The position numbers were made by a program, and so were the translations under genes. Under the pieces are notes generated by a model. The model searched no databases and was not told where the DNA came from. It saw only the letters and a list, made by a program, of their open reading frames with translations. Positions 12,807 to 20,658 of a stretch of DNA of 30,272 bases are shown here, in pieces. This DNA is from Candidatus Oleimmundimicrobium americanum. Lineage in GTDB: Bacteria; Actinomycetota; Aquicultoria; UBA3085; Oleimmundimicrobiaceae. The stretch is taken from contig DFBH01000010.1 of NCBI GenBank assembly GCA_002366545.1, forward strand, positions 1 through 30,272, written 5' to 3'. Numbering within the stretch: position 1 is the first letter of the stretch; the number at the start of each line of letters is the position of its first letter.

Positions 12807-15305
12807 TTACTCTTCAGAAACTATTTGACTAATCAAGTTCCAATACTTCTCGATTTGTACCTTAGCTTCCTTATCCGATCCGGCTTCAGAATAAATCCTG
12901 CAAACAGGTTCTTCCGGATCCGGAAGAACAAGCGTCCAATGGTCATTTTCAAAAATTTTAATCCCATCGGTTAAATTAGTTTCTTTATCGTTGGCCATTT
13001 CCAACAAAGAGCGCATAACCAAACCTTTATTTTCCCAGGCACAAAATATGTTTTTTTGCGCAAGATGATATTCGGGCAAATCACCAACCAATTCAGAAAC
13101 CGGGGCATTTGCCTTCGCCAAATACTCCAGCAACACACAAAGAGTCTGCATAGCATCATATGCTGGTAAAAACCTTGGAAATATAAAACGCCCACCTTGA
13201 GCTCCAGCAAAGACAACATCTTTTCTTAATGCGGTGGTCATTAAATTAGTAGCATTTAATTTGGTCCGTAAAATATTTCGCCTATATTCTTGTGCAATTT
13301 TCTCTGCAGCATTAGGAACCGTAACGGGTACCGCTATCTTCCCTTTTTGTCCAAAGCGAGATACCAAACTAATAAGCAAAAGCAACAACGAATCATGAGA
13401 TAACCTATTTCCTTTTTCGTCAACTACAAATAATCTCTCACAGGTAGCATCTATCAAAACTCCAAAATCAGCTTTGTATATTTTAACTGTTCTACCAAGT
13501 TGCTCAAGCGACTGCTCAAATTCTCTAATGCTTATAGTCGATTTATCCTCGTCCAAGAAAGCGTTCAAAGAAATTACTTCACACTTCATTTTCCCTATTA
13601 GCTGAGGTAAAACCAAAGCAGAATTTCCAAAAGCATAATCTATAACGATTCTAAACTTCCTTTTTCTTATTTCGGTCTTGCTTATTTTTTTCAGCAAACC
13701 ATCAGCGTAATATTCATAAGTAAGCGTTGGAAATGTTGTCTCCCCTATTTCATTAGGGAAAGAACGTCTGAAATCTTCGCGGTAATAACATCTTTCAATC
13801 TTTCGCTGCTTTTCCCTGGAAACATTGATTCCGTTTGAATCAAAAAAACTAATTTCCATTACCTGTGGGTCGAAGGGTGAAACTTGAATGTGAATCCCTC
13901 CCAAACAACGAGTAGCACGAATTGTAAACCGATTTATCGGAGTCGGAGCCATTCGTAAATCCTTACAATGAATACCTGCGGAATCAAGACCGGCAACTAT
14001 CGCCCTTTTTATCATACGTGACGCACGATTTGAGTCTCTGCTTACCGCCACATTGGACCCCTTTTTTAGTGAGGTTCCATAAGCCATGGCAAGTCTCGCT
14101 GCCATATCAGGAGTAATGTCAATATTAATAATCCCCGAAACCCCGCTCCGGCCAAAAAGAGTTCGCGTTCCCTTAGACTCCCAAATAATACTCCGATTGA
14201 TGGTTGCACCACCATCAATTACTTTAAAAGGATAAACTTTTACATCGTGATTAATTACTGCGCTATCCCCGACACGACAATCGTCACCCAAAACAACCCC
14301 TTGCTCAAGACGCGCTGACTTCCTGATATCACAGTTTTTTCCAACTACACAACTATATAAAGTAGAATTCGAGTCAATATAGGAATTATCTCCAATTATA
14401 GACCTATAAATTTTTGACTCTTCTCTAACTATAGTGTTATTTCCAATAACGGAATACTTAGCAATAACAGCACCCGACTCAATTTTTGCATCATGTCCAA
14501 TTAGGGCCGGACCATTAATTTTAGCATTGGGGTTAATTGAGGCTCCATCACCAATCCATATATTGTTTTTCATCATAATTCCAGGCAATTCTACGTTCAC
14601 TTTTCTATCCAGTATATCGCGATGAGCTTGGATATATTGGTCAATATTTCCTACATCACACCAATAACCCTCTGCGACAAAACCGTAAAGAGGAAAACCA
14701 CCTTTTAAAAGGTAGGGGAAAAGTTCCTTACTAAAATCGAAAGGCTTATCTTCGGGAATATACTTAAATATTTCGGGCTCCAATACATAAATTCCGGTAT
14801 TTATGGTATCGCTAAAAACCTCGCCCCATGAAGGTTTTTCTAAAAATCGCTCAATACGCCCTTCCTCATCCGTAATTACAATTCCAAATTCCAAGGGATT
14901 TTCCACTCTCTTAAGAGCTATTGTAACCATTGCTTTATTTTTTTTATGAAATTTAACAACCTCTGTAAGGTCAATATCAGTTAAAGCATCCCCGCTTATT
15001 ACAACAAAAGTATCATTCAAATAGGTTTCAGCGTTCTTTACGCTCCCGGCAGTTCCAAGCGGAACTTCTTCTATTGAATAACTTAAATTTACGCCTAACT
15101 CTTCCCCTTCAGCAAAATAACTTTTGATAACTCGAGGCAAGTATTGAAGCGTCGCCACAATATCAGTAATTTTATGTCTTTTAAGATGTTCAATAATATA
15201 TTCCATGATGGGTTTGTTTGCTATGTGGACCATGGGTTTTGGCTGATTGCTTGTAATTGGCCTAAGTCTTGTACCCTCTCCACCTGCCATAACTACTGCT
15301 TTCAA
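12807..15305 (-). CDS. Sugar-1-phosphate nucleotidyltransferase fused to a degenerate phosphomannomutase domain
   Basis: The 832-residue protein starts with a nucleotidyltransferase domain (1-235) bearing MKAVVMAGGEGTRLRPIT and KPMVHIANKPI, as in mannose-1-phosphate guanylyltransferases. Left-handed beta-helix hexapeptide repeats follow (about 250-375). A phosphohexomutase-like domain fills about 385-832, but its catalytic loops have changed: the phosphoserine loop is QVSPFDPQ (about 474) instead of TASHNP, the metal loop is IDATCERL (about 618) instead of DGDADR, and the phosphate loop is LPDPEEPVCRIY (about 797) instead of RPSGTE. This half is therefore probably non-catalytic and may be regulatory or structural. 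Fusions of this kind are known in actinobacteria and cyanobacteria. The intact mutase next door likely does the chemistry. GDP-mannose is the most likely product. Confidence 0.9.
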   Translation of the reverse strand: MKAVVMAGGEGTRLRPITSNQPKPMVHIANKPIMEYIIEHLKRHKITDIVATLQYLPRVIKSYFAEGEELGVNLSYSIEEVPLGTAGSVKNAETYLNDTFVVISGDALTDIDLTEVVKFHKKNKAMVTIALKRVENPLEFGIVITDEEGRIERFLEKPSWGEVFSDTINTGIYVLEPEIFKYIPEDKPFDFSKELFPYLLKGGFPLYGFVAEGYWCDVGNIDQYIQAHRDILDRKVNVELPGIMMKNNIWIGDGASINPNAKINGPALIGHDAKIESGAVIAKYSVIGNNTIVREESKIYRSIIGDNSYIDSNSTLYSCVVGKNCDIRKSARLEQGVVLGDDCRVGDSAVINHDVKVYPFKVIDGGATINRSIIWESKGTRTLFGRSGVSGIINIDITPDMAARLAMAYGTSLKKGSNVAVSRDSNRASRMIKRAIVAGLDSAGIHCKDLRMAPTPINRFTIRATRCLGGIHIQVSPFDPQVMEISFFDSNGINVSREKQRKIERCYYREDFRRSFPNEIGETTFPTLTYEYYADGLLKKISKTEIRKRKFRIVIDYAFGNSALVLPQLIGKMKCEVISLNAFLDEDKSTISIREFEQSLEQLGRTVKIYKADFGVLIDATCERLFVVDEKGNRLSHDSLLLLLISLVSRFGQKGKIAVPVTVPNAAEKIAQEYRRNILRTKLNATNLMTTALRKDVVFAGAQGGRFIFPRFLPAYDAMQTLCVLLEYLAKANAPVSELVGDLPEYHLAQKNIFCAWENKGLVMRSLLEMANDKETNLTDGIKIFENDHWTLVLPDPEEPVCRIYSEAGSDKEAKVQIEKYWNLISQIVSEE

Positions 15306-15308
15306 AAA

Positions 15309-15821
15309 TCATCCCTCCTCATACCTCAATATAAAAAATGCTCTCCTCACATAATCTCCAAAGGAAACAAGACATAAAAAAAATCCGAGATAAAAAAGCC
15401 AAAGGCCAAAATTTATCCCGGCTATCAATAAAATTATTGATACCATTAAAATTGCAGTTGCAGTCTTACCCAAGTAAGTTACCGCGATTTCTTTGTTGCG
15501 TAAACGCATATACTGAGCTCCAATCATCGCAAATAAATCTCTCAAGATGACAACAATAACAATAAACAAGGATAATTGACTTTTTATCGCCAACATTACC
15601 AGGGCAGTCATAATAAGCAAACGATCAGCCAGAGGGTCCATAAGTCTCCCCATGTCAGTTACACAAGAGGAAGACCTCGCCACATAACCGTCAAGCCAAT
15701 CAGTAATTGCTGCCACTCCAAATAGACATAATGCAACAACATTATACCCTAAATACATAGCATATATGAAAAAGGGGATTAAAACTAATCGAAAAATTGT
15801 TAAAACATTCGGAAGTCCCAA
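15309..15821 (-). CDS. pgsA: CDP-alcohol phosphatidyltransferase, PgsA-like
   Basis: This membrane enzyme joins a CDP-diacylglycerol lipid to an alcohol such as glycerol-3-phosphate. It carries the full catalytic signature D-x2-DG-x2-AR-x8-G-x3-D-x3-D, read as DWLDGYVAR, then G-RLM-D-PLA-D, and several membrane helices. The frame is open from 15872, but a TTG at 15821 is preferred: it lies just after the corA stop, gives MGLPNVLTIFRLVLIPFFIY as the start (the normal PgsA opening) and makes a usual length of about 170 residues. The longer start would overlap corA by 47 bases. Phosphatidylglycerophosphate synthesis is the likeliest reaction; a phosphatidylinositol-phosphate-type role cannot be excluded, given the neighbouring mannose genes. 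Confidence 0.9.
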   Translation of the reverse strand: MGLPNVLTIFRLVLIPFFIYAMYLGYNVVALCLFGVAAITDWLDGYVARSSSCVTDMGRLMDPLADRLLIMTALVMLAIKSQLSLFIVIVVILRDLFAMIGAQYMRLRNKEIAVTYLGKTATAILMVSIILLIAGINFGLWLFYLGFFLCLVSFGDYVRRAFFILRYEEG

Positions 15822-15825
15822 AAAA

Positions 15826-16791
15826 TCACCACCACTGCTTAAACTTAAAATAAGTGAAAATTCCAACAGCAAAAAACATCATAATAAGTAAAACAATAAA
15901 ATAACCGTACTCCCAGTAAAGTTCCGGCATATTTTCAAAATTCATACCGTAGATGCCGGTTATTAAAGTAAGGGACATAAAAATTGTAGCAACTATGGTC
16001 AACTTTTTCATTAATTCATTTAGTCTGTTAGAAATGGTACTTAAGTAAATATCCATAGCTGTACTTATTACATCCCTTGCCGTGTCAACAAAATCAATGA
16101 TTCTTATTAGGTGATCAGTTATATCCTGAAAATAAATATAAGCACGCCTTTCAATAAAAAGCTCATGTCTTATTAAAGAGTTTATAACTTCTCTTTGAGG
16201 AGCAATTATTTTACGTATGTTTAAAAGTTGCCGTTTATATAAAAATAACTTTTTGGGATCTTCTTTTGTCGAAGCTTCAAATATCTTATCCTCAAGTTCG
16301 TCAACTTCATCACTTATCCTGTCAACTAAAAGAAAATCCCCGTCAACCATTCTATCAAGTATATCGTGTAAAACCCACTCAATTCCTCCGCCCATAAAAT
16401 CGGGGGTCTTTTTGCAACGCACATAAACAGAATCAATACTTTTTACTTTTTTATCGTGAATTGTAACCAAAAAATTTTTGCCCAAGAAGACATCGACTTC
16501 AGCGGTTTCCATCCTATCCGTATCAGAAATATCTAAAAGATCACACCACACAATAAAAAGATATTCTTTATAATCGTCAATCTTCGGAAGATTAAATTTC
16601 GTTTTGGAGTCCTCAATGGCAAGGGGGTGAAAATTGAAACCTTCAACAAGTAGGCCAAAATCTTCTTTTGATGGTGCTTCAAAATCAACCCAAATAAAAA
16701 AATCATCTTTACCTAAAAACTTTTTTAACTGTTCCGGAAGGATATCTTCCTTCATTCCCTCTGCCGAAGTATAAACCAATGTTCTTCTCAT
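15826..16791 (-). CDS. corA: CorA-family divalent cation transporter
   Basis: The 321-residue protein has a large cytoplasmic alpha/beta domain, a long helix rich in charged residues and two C-terminal membrane helices (about 260-282 and 295-315). YGMNF at about 280-284 at the end of the first helix is the CorA selectivity signature. It imports magnesium and perhaps cobalt or nickel as a pentamer. ATG start with GGGGG 6 bases upstream. Its stop lies 4 bases before the preferred pgsA start, so the two genes are probably co-transcribed, although no functional link is obvious. Confidence 0.95.
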   Translation of the reverse strand: MRRTLVYTSAEGMKEDILPEQLKKFLGKDDFFIWVDFEAPSKEDFGLLVEGFNFHPLAIEDSKTKFNLPKIDDYKEYLFIVWCDLLDISDTDRMETAEVDVFLGKNFLVTIHDKKVKSIDSVYVRCKKTPDFMGGGIEWVLHDILDRMVDGDFLLVDRISDEVDELEDKIFEASTKEDPKKLFLYKRQLLNIRKIIAPQREVINSLIRHELFIERRAYIYFQDITDHLIRIIDFVDTARDVISTAMDIYLSTISNRLNELMKKLTIVATIFMSLTLITGIYGMNFENMPELYWEYGYFIVLLIMMFFAVGIFTYFKFKQWW

Positions 16792-16860
16792 GGTGTTCCC
16801 CCAAATACTTCAATTCTATAAAAAAACAAAAAAATCCTGCTAACAACCAAAAATTTAGCC

Positions 16861-17763
16861 TTAAATCTTAAATAATAGTTGAACAGAATATCCCAATATT
16901 AAAGAAAGTATAATTATAGAACTAAGATAAATAATCGCTACCTTTTTCCCAAGCTCCCGAGCCAATACGAAGAAAGTGGATAGATTTGTCGCGGGGCCAA
17001 CTATCAGAAACACGATGGCACCACTTAAGGTCAAACCCTTTGAAACTAAGGCGGCAACAAAAGGAATGCTTCCGGTGGAACAAATATACATGGGGGCTCC
17101 GATAAGAGCCATAAGAACCAACGGCAAAAACCCTGCACCAAAGTATTGCCCGATTATTCCCTTAGGTACAAGAGCAGCAATTACACCCGCTCCGAATAAT
17201 CCAAGAAGTATCCAAGGCAAAGTGTCTCTACCCATTTCCAAAAAACCATATCTGAAAATCTCTTTGATTTTCTCCTTAACTCCAAAATAGTGTTCATGCT
17301 CACAAGTGATGCCACAATGAGAACATTTTATTTCTTTCTTAACAATTACCTCTTGGGAACCCATAAGAAGATTCGTAAATAAACCCGTAAAAATCGCAAT
17401 AAAAAAACCGGCAATGAGCATAATAAGCACAAATTCCAGTCCGAAAAAAGCATACAGCAAAAATAAAGTGGTTACCGAGGTTATAGGTGCTGCAATTAAA
17501 AAAGAAAGAGTGGCTCCCAAGCTTGCCCCACGTCTTCTTAATCCCATCGCGGCAGGAATAACTCCGCAAGAACATAGAGGCAAAGGAATACCAATTAACG
17601 TCGCATAAATAAGGGACTTAAAACCGCCACCGACATGTTTTTCCAGAAACCCCGCCGGTATCGTAACCTTGAGAATCCCCGCAAATAAATAACCCGGCAA
17701 CAACCAAGGCAAAGCCATTAAGATAAAATTCCACGTGTTTTTTAATATCTCAACTAAAATCAT
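16861..17763 (-). CDS. PF03773-type permease (ArsP/SO_0444-like)
   Basis: The 300-residue protein has two sets of about four membrane helices. The repeat signatures are PLPLCSCGVIPAAMGLRRRG (about 59-78) with APITSVTT, and in the second half APMYICSTGSIPFVAALVSK with GPATNLSTFF. These are typical of predicted permeases in PF03773, which include organoarsenical exporters and Cu/Zn efflux proteins. The loop between halves holds CSHCGITCEHEHYFG (about 146-160), a Cys/His cluster able to bind a soft metal. That suggests metal or metalloid efflux, but the substrate is unproven. It stands alone, 69 bases upstream of corA, with no metal regulator nearby. Confidence 0.88.
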   Translation of the reverse strand: MILVEILKNTWNFILMALPWLLPGYLFAGILKVTIPAGFLEKHVGGGFKSLIYATLIGIPLPLCSCGVIPAAMGLRRRGASLGATLSFLIAAPITSVTTLFLLYAFFGLEFVLIMLIAGFFIAIFTGLFTNLLMGSQEVIVKKEIKCSHCGITCEHEHYFGVKEKIKEIFRYGFLEMGRDTLPWILLGLFGAGVIAALVPKGIIGQYFGAGFLPLVLMALIGAPMYICSTGSIPFVAALVSKGLTLSGAIVFLIVGPATNLSTFFVLARELGKKVAIIYLSSIIILSLILGYSVQLLFKI

Positions 17764-17985
17764 AACCTTATTTTACTGTAATCCGTTAAGCTGAAAAAGA
17801 GAAGTGAGTAGATCAAATCAATAATATAATTATTTTAAATTCTAAAAAATATAAAATACCCTAAAAATAAAGTGTTTTGACTTATTAAAGATTTTAAAAA
17901 AGTTAAGAAATGATCGGCCGCCCAACTCAGAAATTTTGGTTCGCTCTGCAGGCATGCCGGCCTGGTAAACCAATGGCTTAGAATT

Positions 17986-18309
17986 CTAAATTCTTAACCA
18001 TCCATCGGTTTGGCAAAATATAAAGTTGTAACAATAAGTGTCTTTCTCAAGCATTAATTTTTTTCCGTCAACTACATCAATTACCTCTTTAATCCCACCT
18101 TGTAGTAACTCATAAATATTCACAACATACTCACTTTTTACACACCCATCGTCCCCTATCAATAAACAAACGGTAAACTTTTCCCCATTTCTTAAAATAT
18201 CAAAAGTCTGTTTTTTGCCAATACCATATTGTTCTGCAGTTATAATATCAAAATCTGCAAACTCTTTCGGTTCAACTAAGTAACCCTTATACTCAAAATT
18301 TTTTATCAC
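17986..18309 (-). CDS. Hypothetical protein, 107 residues
   Basis: I do not recognise this protein. It is soluble, with alternating beta strands (FEYKGYLVEPKEF, then FTVCLLIGDDGCVKSEYVV) and four cysteines. The GTG start at 18309 has GGAG about 10 bases upstream. It lies alone in the accessory patch between the permease and the toxin-antitoxin pair, with 222 and 336 base gaps around it. The upstream gap contains a decayed small reading frame. Coding is likely from its length, but the family and role are unknown. Confidence 0.5.
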   Translation of the reverse strand: MIKNFEYKGYLVEPKEFADFDIITAEQYGIGKKQTFDILRNGEKFTVCLLIGDDGCVKSEYVVNIYELLQGGIKEVIDVVDGKKLMLEKDTYCYNFIFCQTDGWLRI

Positions 18310-18423
18310 TTTATCTCATCTCCATAAAATCTGAAATATCTTAGTTTCTCTTTATTTTTGTATCGGCATAATTGCCAAAATTTATAAGTAAAATATTTAT
18401 GAATTTTAGTTTAGAAATATAAA

Positions 18424-18575
18424 ATGGAATATCTTACTCCTATTGAGAAAAAAATCAGGCTAAAAGATATAAAAATTAGTTGGGGCAGCTGGACTATCTT
18501 CGAACTTTTAAGCGAACACATTTCAAAAATCCGGTAGATGAGAAAGTGTTGGATTTGTTGCTTGAAGTGGCATAA
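18424..18575 (+). pseudogene. Possible frameshifted small gene remnant
   Basis: In the 336-base gap upstream of the 107-residue gene, the plus strand reads MEYLTPIEKKIRLKDIKISW and then, after a one-base shift near 18480, GQLDYLRTFKRTHFKNPVDE followed by KVLDLLLEVA and a stop. Both parts look like normal protein and join naturally, giving about 50 residues. I cannot name the family. It may instead be two chance frames. Confidence 0.3.
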
Positions 18576-18645
18576 CATTTAAATTAATATGACCAAAATC
18601 ACTGCACAATTTTGGGTCAGGTTGATTAAGCGGTTACCTTATTAT

Positions 18646-18921
18646 TTATCGAACGCTTACTTTAAGTTCCTTACCGATAGCCCGAACAAACTTTTCCAAT
18701 GTTGAAAGACGGATATCCTCTGCATGATTTTCAATTCTTGAAATTGCAGATTTTTTAGTATGTAGTCTTTTAGCTATATCTTCTTGAGTCAGTCCAGCTT
18801 TTTCTCTTGCCTGTTTTAACATAACTCCAATTTTAAATTCCCTATATCCGGAATCATAGTTTTCCACAAATTCTAAATCTCTCTTTTTTCTTTTGTTAAT
18901 ATATTTCTTTAGATCACTCAT
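18646..18921 (-). CDS. HigA-type antitoxin with XRE helix-turn-helix
   Basis: The 91-residue protein has a basic N-terminal helix region followed by an XRE/Cro helix-turn-helix (about 32-85: LKQAREKAGLTQEDIAKRL, then KKSAISRIENHAEDIRLSTL). It ends in GKELKVSVR, a usual end for antitoxins of the HigA group. Its start overlaps the toxin stop by 4 bases (ATGA), the toxin-first order normal for higBA. It should neutralise the toxin and repress the operon by binding the inverted repeat upstream of the toxin gene. Confidence 0.88.
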   Translation of the reverse strand: MSDLKKYINKRKKRDLEFVENYDSGYREFKIGVMLKQAREKAGLTQEDIAKRLHTKKSAISRIENHAEDIRLSTLEKFVRAIGKELKVSVR

Positions 18922-19271
18922 TTGCTTTTCCTCCTTCTTAGATATTCACATTTTCTTTGTTCTGCAAGCACAATTTCCTGTTTTGGAGTTTTTTGCGTCT
19001 TTTTCTGAAATCCATTTGTAAGTACAACATAATGTTTATTATATAAAAATCCTAATAACCTAAAAATATCTCTACCCGTTTGAACACGAATTTCAATAAT
19101 TTCATCCGTATTAACAAGGTGCTTCATATAAGCACTTGGAATACTGCCCAATTCTTCAATGAGATTGAGTACCCAAGTAACTTTTTGAGCCTGTTTACCG
19201 GACAAAGTATCTAAAAAATCTTCAACAGGAGATTTTCCTGCTCCTGTCTTGTAGAAGATAATCTCTTTCAC
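18918..19271 (-). CDS. HigB/RelE-type toxin (phage-derived Gp49-like family)
   Basis: The 117-residue protein has the RelE-superfamily pattern of the Gp49-like/HigB group: MKEIIFYKTGAGKSPVEDFL, AYMKHLVNTDEIIEIRVQTG, then IFRLLGFLYNKHYVVLTNGF and KKTQKTPKQEI. Family members are ribosome-dependent mRNA interferases. Basic residues in RVQTGRDIFRLL and the FQKKTQKTP segment fit the RNA-binding face. The GTG start has no ribosome site and lies right at the predicted transcription start, so the message may be leaderless. The pair with HigA sits in a patch beside a tRNA gene and was probably gained by transfer. Confidence 0.88.
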   Translation of the reverse strand: MKEIIFYKTGAGKSPVEDFLDTLSGKQAQKVTWVLNLIEELGSIPSAYMKHLVNTDEIIEIRVQTGRDIFRLLGFLYNKHYVVLTNGFQKKTQKTPKQEIVLAEQRKCEYLRRRKSK

Positions 19272-19275
19272 AAAT

Positions 19276-19301
19276 GTAAGTTAACATATTTGTTAACTTA
19301 C
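19276..19301. promoter_or_regulatory. Perfect inverted repeat, likely HigA operator
   Basis: gtaagttaaca-TATT-tgttaacttac has perfect 11-base arms around a 4-base centre, 5 bases upstream of the toxin start. Its size and place suit binding by an HTH antitoxin dimer, giving autorepression of the toxin-antitoxin operon. Confidence 0.8.
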
Positions 19302-19306
19302 TGCAA
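19278..19306 (-). promoter_or_regulatory. Candidate promoter of the toxin-antitoxin operon
   Basis: On the minus strand, TTGCAG (19306-19301) and TAACTT (19283-19278) are separated by 17 bases and overlap the inverted repeat. The -10 fits TAnnnT. Transcription would begin about 7 bases downstream, at the GTG start codon itself, consistent with the missing ribosome site. Confidence 0.45.
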
Positions 19307-19475
19307 GGTTAATTTTTAAGATAACGCTGCAAATGGAGCACAATGGATGCACAATTTCCTTTTTAATGGTGAATATAAAACCTCTTCCAGCTTAGCAGAT
19401 TATTAAAAACTCGAATCCTATGTGGGTTAGATGATTGAGATGTGCTCTAAACAGGAGTTTTTCTTCAAAAAGCAC

Positions 19476-19552
19476 TGGTCGGGGCGACTGGATTCGAACC
19501 AGCGACCACCAGACCCCCAGCCTGGTGCGCTACCAAACTGCGCCACGCCCCG
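19476..19552 (-). tRNA. tRNA-Pro (GGG anticodon)
   Basis: The minus strand folds as a complete cloverleaf. The acceptor CGGGGCG (19552-19546) pairs with CGCCCCG (19486-19480). The D arm is GCGCAGTTTGGTAGCGC, the anticodon stem CCAGG/TCTGG encloses the loop CTGGGGG with anticodon GGG, and the T loop is GTTCGAATC. A 3' CCA is encoded at 19478-19476. Its 3' end faces the accessory patch at 17764-19475, the usual side for integration at tRNA genes. Confidence 0.96.
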
Positions 19553-19625
19553 ATATTAATAAACTACGAAGATACTAAATTGCAGCAAATATTATAACAT
19601 TTATAGACCTTGCAACAAGATTGAA

Positions 19626-20657
19626 TTAGTACCCAAACGCCTTTAATTCATCCTTTGCCCCACGCAGCATCAAATCTGAAACACAATCTCGCGGGTCCTT
19701 TCCTTCGTACAAAACCTGATAAACAGCCTTTGTTATGGGCATCTCGACATCCCGTTTTTTGGCTAAATCGTAAACCGCTTTAGTGGTTTTTACGCCCTCG
19801 GCAACCATCCGCGTTTGCCCTGCAACCTCTTCTATGGTCATCCCTTTTGCAATCTTTTCACCGGTGTTTCTGTTCCTGCTGTAATGACTGGTACAAGTAG
19901 CTATTAAATCGCCCATCCCCGAGAGACCGGCAAAAGTTAACGGTTGAGCACCCATGCTTAGACCTAAACGCGTCATTTCTGCCAATCCGCGAGTCATCAA
20001 CGCGGCTCTGGTATTGTCGCCGTAACCCAATCCATCGGACATCCCTGTTGCCAGTGCGATTATATTCTTGGTCGCTCCACCAAGCTCGACTCCGACAATA
20101 TCCGGATTGGTATATACCCTAAAGTAAGGAGTCATAAAAACATCTTGTAATTTTAAGGCTACTTCCTTGTTATGAGCCGAGACCACCGTGGTGCTTGGTA
20201 TATTGCGACTCACTTCCTCTGCATGATTGGGCCCCGAAATCACCGCAATCTTTTCATAAAATTTACTTGGCAACTCACTTGCGATAACTTCAGACATTCT
20301 CATATGAGTATCTATTTCAATCCCTTTGGTCAAACTAACAATAATCGAAGAGACATCCATACAATTCCTCAATCGCCTTACAACGTCTCTCGTCCCATGG
20401 GACGGAACAACCAACACCACAACTTCAGCATCTTTCAAAACTCCAGCAGTATCAGACGAAACTTCAATGTTTTCGGGGAAAGACACGCCTTTAAGATAAC
20501 GTGGATTATGATGGACAGACCGAGCTTCTGCGGCAAATTTCTCATCTCTTGCCCACAGCGAAACCGAAAAACCTTTTTTGGCTAATAAAACCGCAATAGC
20601 GGTCCCCCAGCTTCCGGCACCTATAACTGCAATTTTTCTATCCGCTAACTGCGGCAA
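19626..20657 (-). CDS. gpsA: Glycerol-3-phosphate dehydrogenase [NAD(P)+]
   Basis: This enzyme reduces dihydroxyacetone phosphate to sn-glycerol-3-phosphate, the backbone for phospholipids. It has the Rossmann motif KIAVIGAGSWGTAIAVLLAK, then VVLVVPSHGTRDV, SLTKGIE, ISGPNHAEEV, and the substrate-binding region VELGGATKNIIALATGMSDG and GLSGMGDLIATC. The frame is open to an ATG at 20687, but the ribosome-site-like AAGGGAG there directly abuts that ATG. A TTG at 20657, just after the plsY stop and 7 bases after AAGGA, gives the usual start MPQLADRKIAVIG and avoids a 29-base overlap. It is paired with plsY, whose enzyme acylates its product. Confidence 0.95.
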   Translation of the reverse strand: MPQLADRKIAVIGAGSWGTAIAVLLAKKGFSVSLWARDEKFAAEARSVHHNPRYLKGVSFPENIEVSSDTAGVLKDAEVVVLVVPSHGTRDVVRRLRNCMDVSSIIVSLTKGIEIDTHMRMSEVIASELPSKFYEKIAVISGPNHAEEVSRNIPSTTVVSAHNKEVALKLQDVFMTPYFRVYTNPDIVGVELGGATKNIIALATGMSDGLGYGDNTRAALMTRGLAEMTRLGLSMGAQPLTFAGLSGMGDLIATCTSHYSRNRNTGEKIAKGMTIEEVAGQTRMVAEGVKTTKAVYDLAKKRDVEMPITKAVYQVLYEGKDPRDCVSDLMLRGAKDELKAFGY

Positions 20658-20658
20658 A

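Noticed and set aside
18478..18512. GGGGC ... CTGGA ... TTCGAAC resembling the tRNA-Pro 3' end, a possible attachment site
   Set aside because: The match needs internal gaps and the same bases read well as protein (GQLDYLRTF); similarity is too weak to call an att site.
20172..20585. Plus-strand open frame of 137 codons
   Set aside because: Antisense to gpsA, rich in His/Asn/Arg in a pattern typical of shadow frames.
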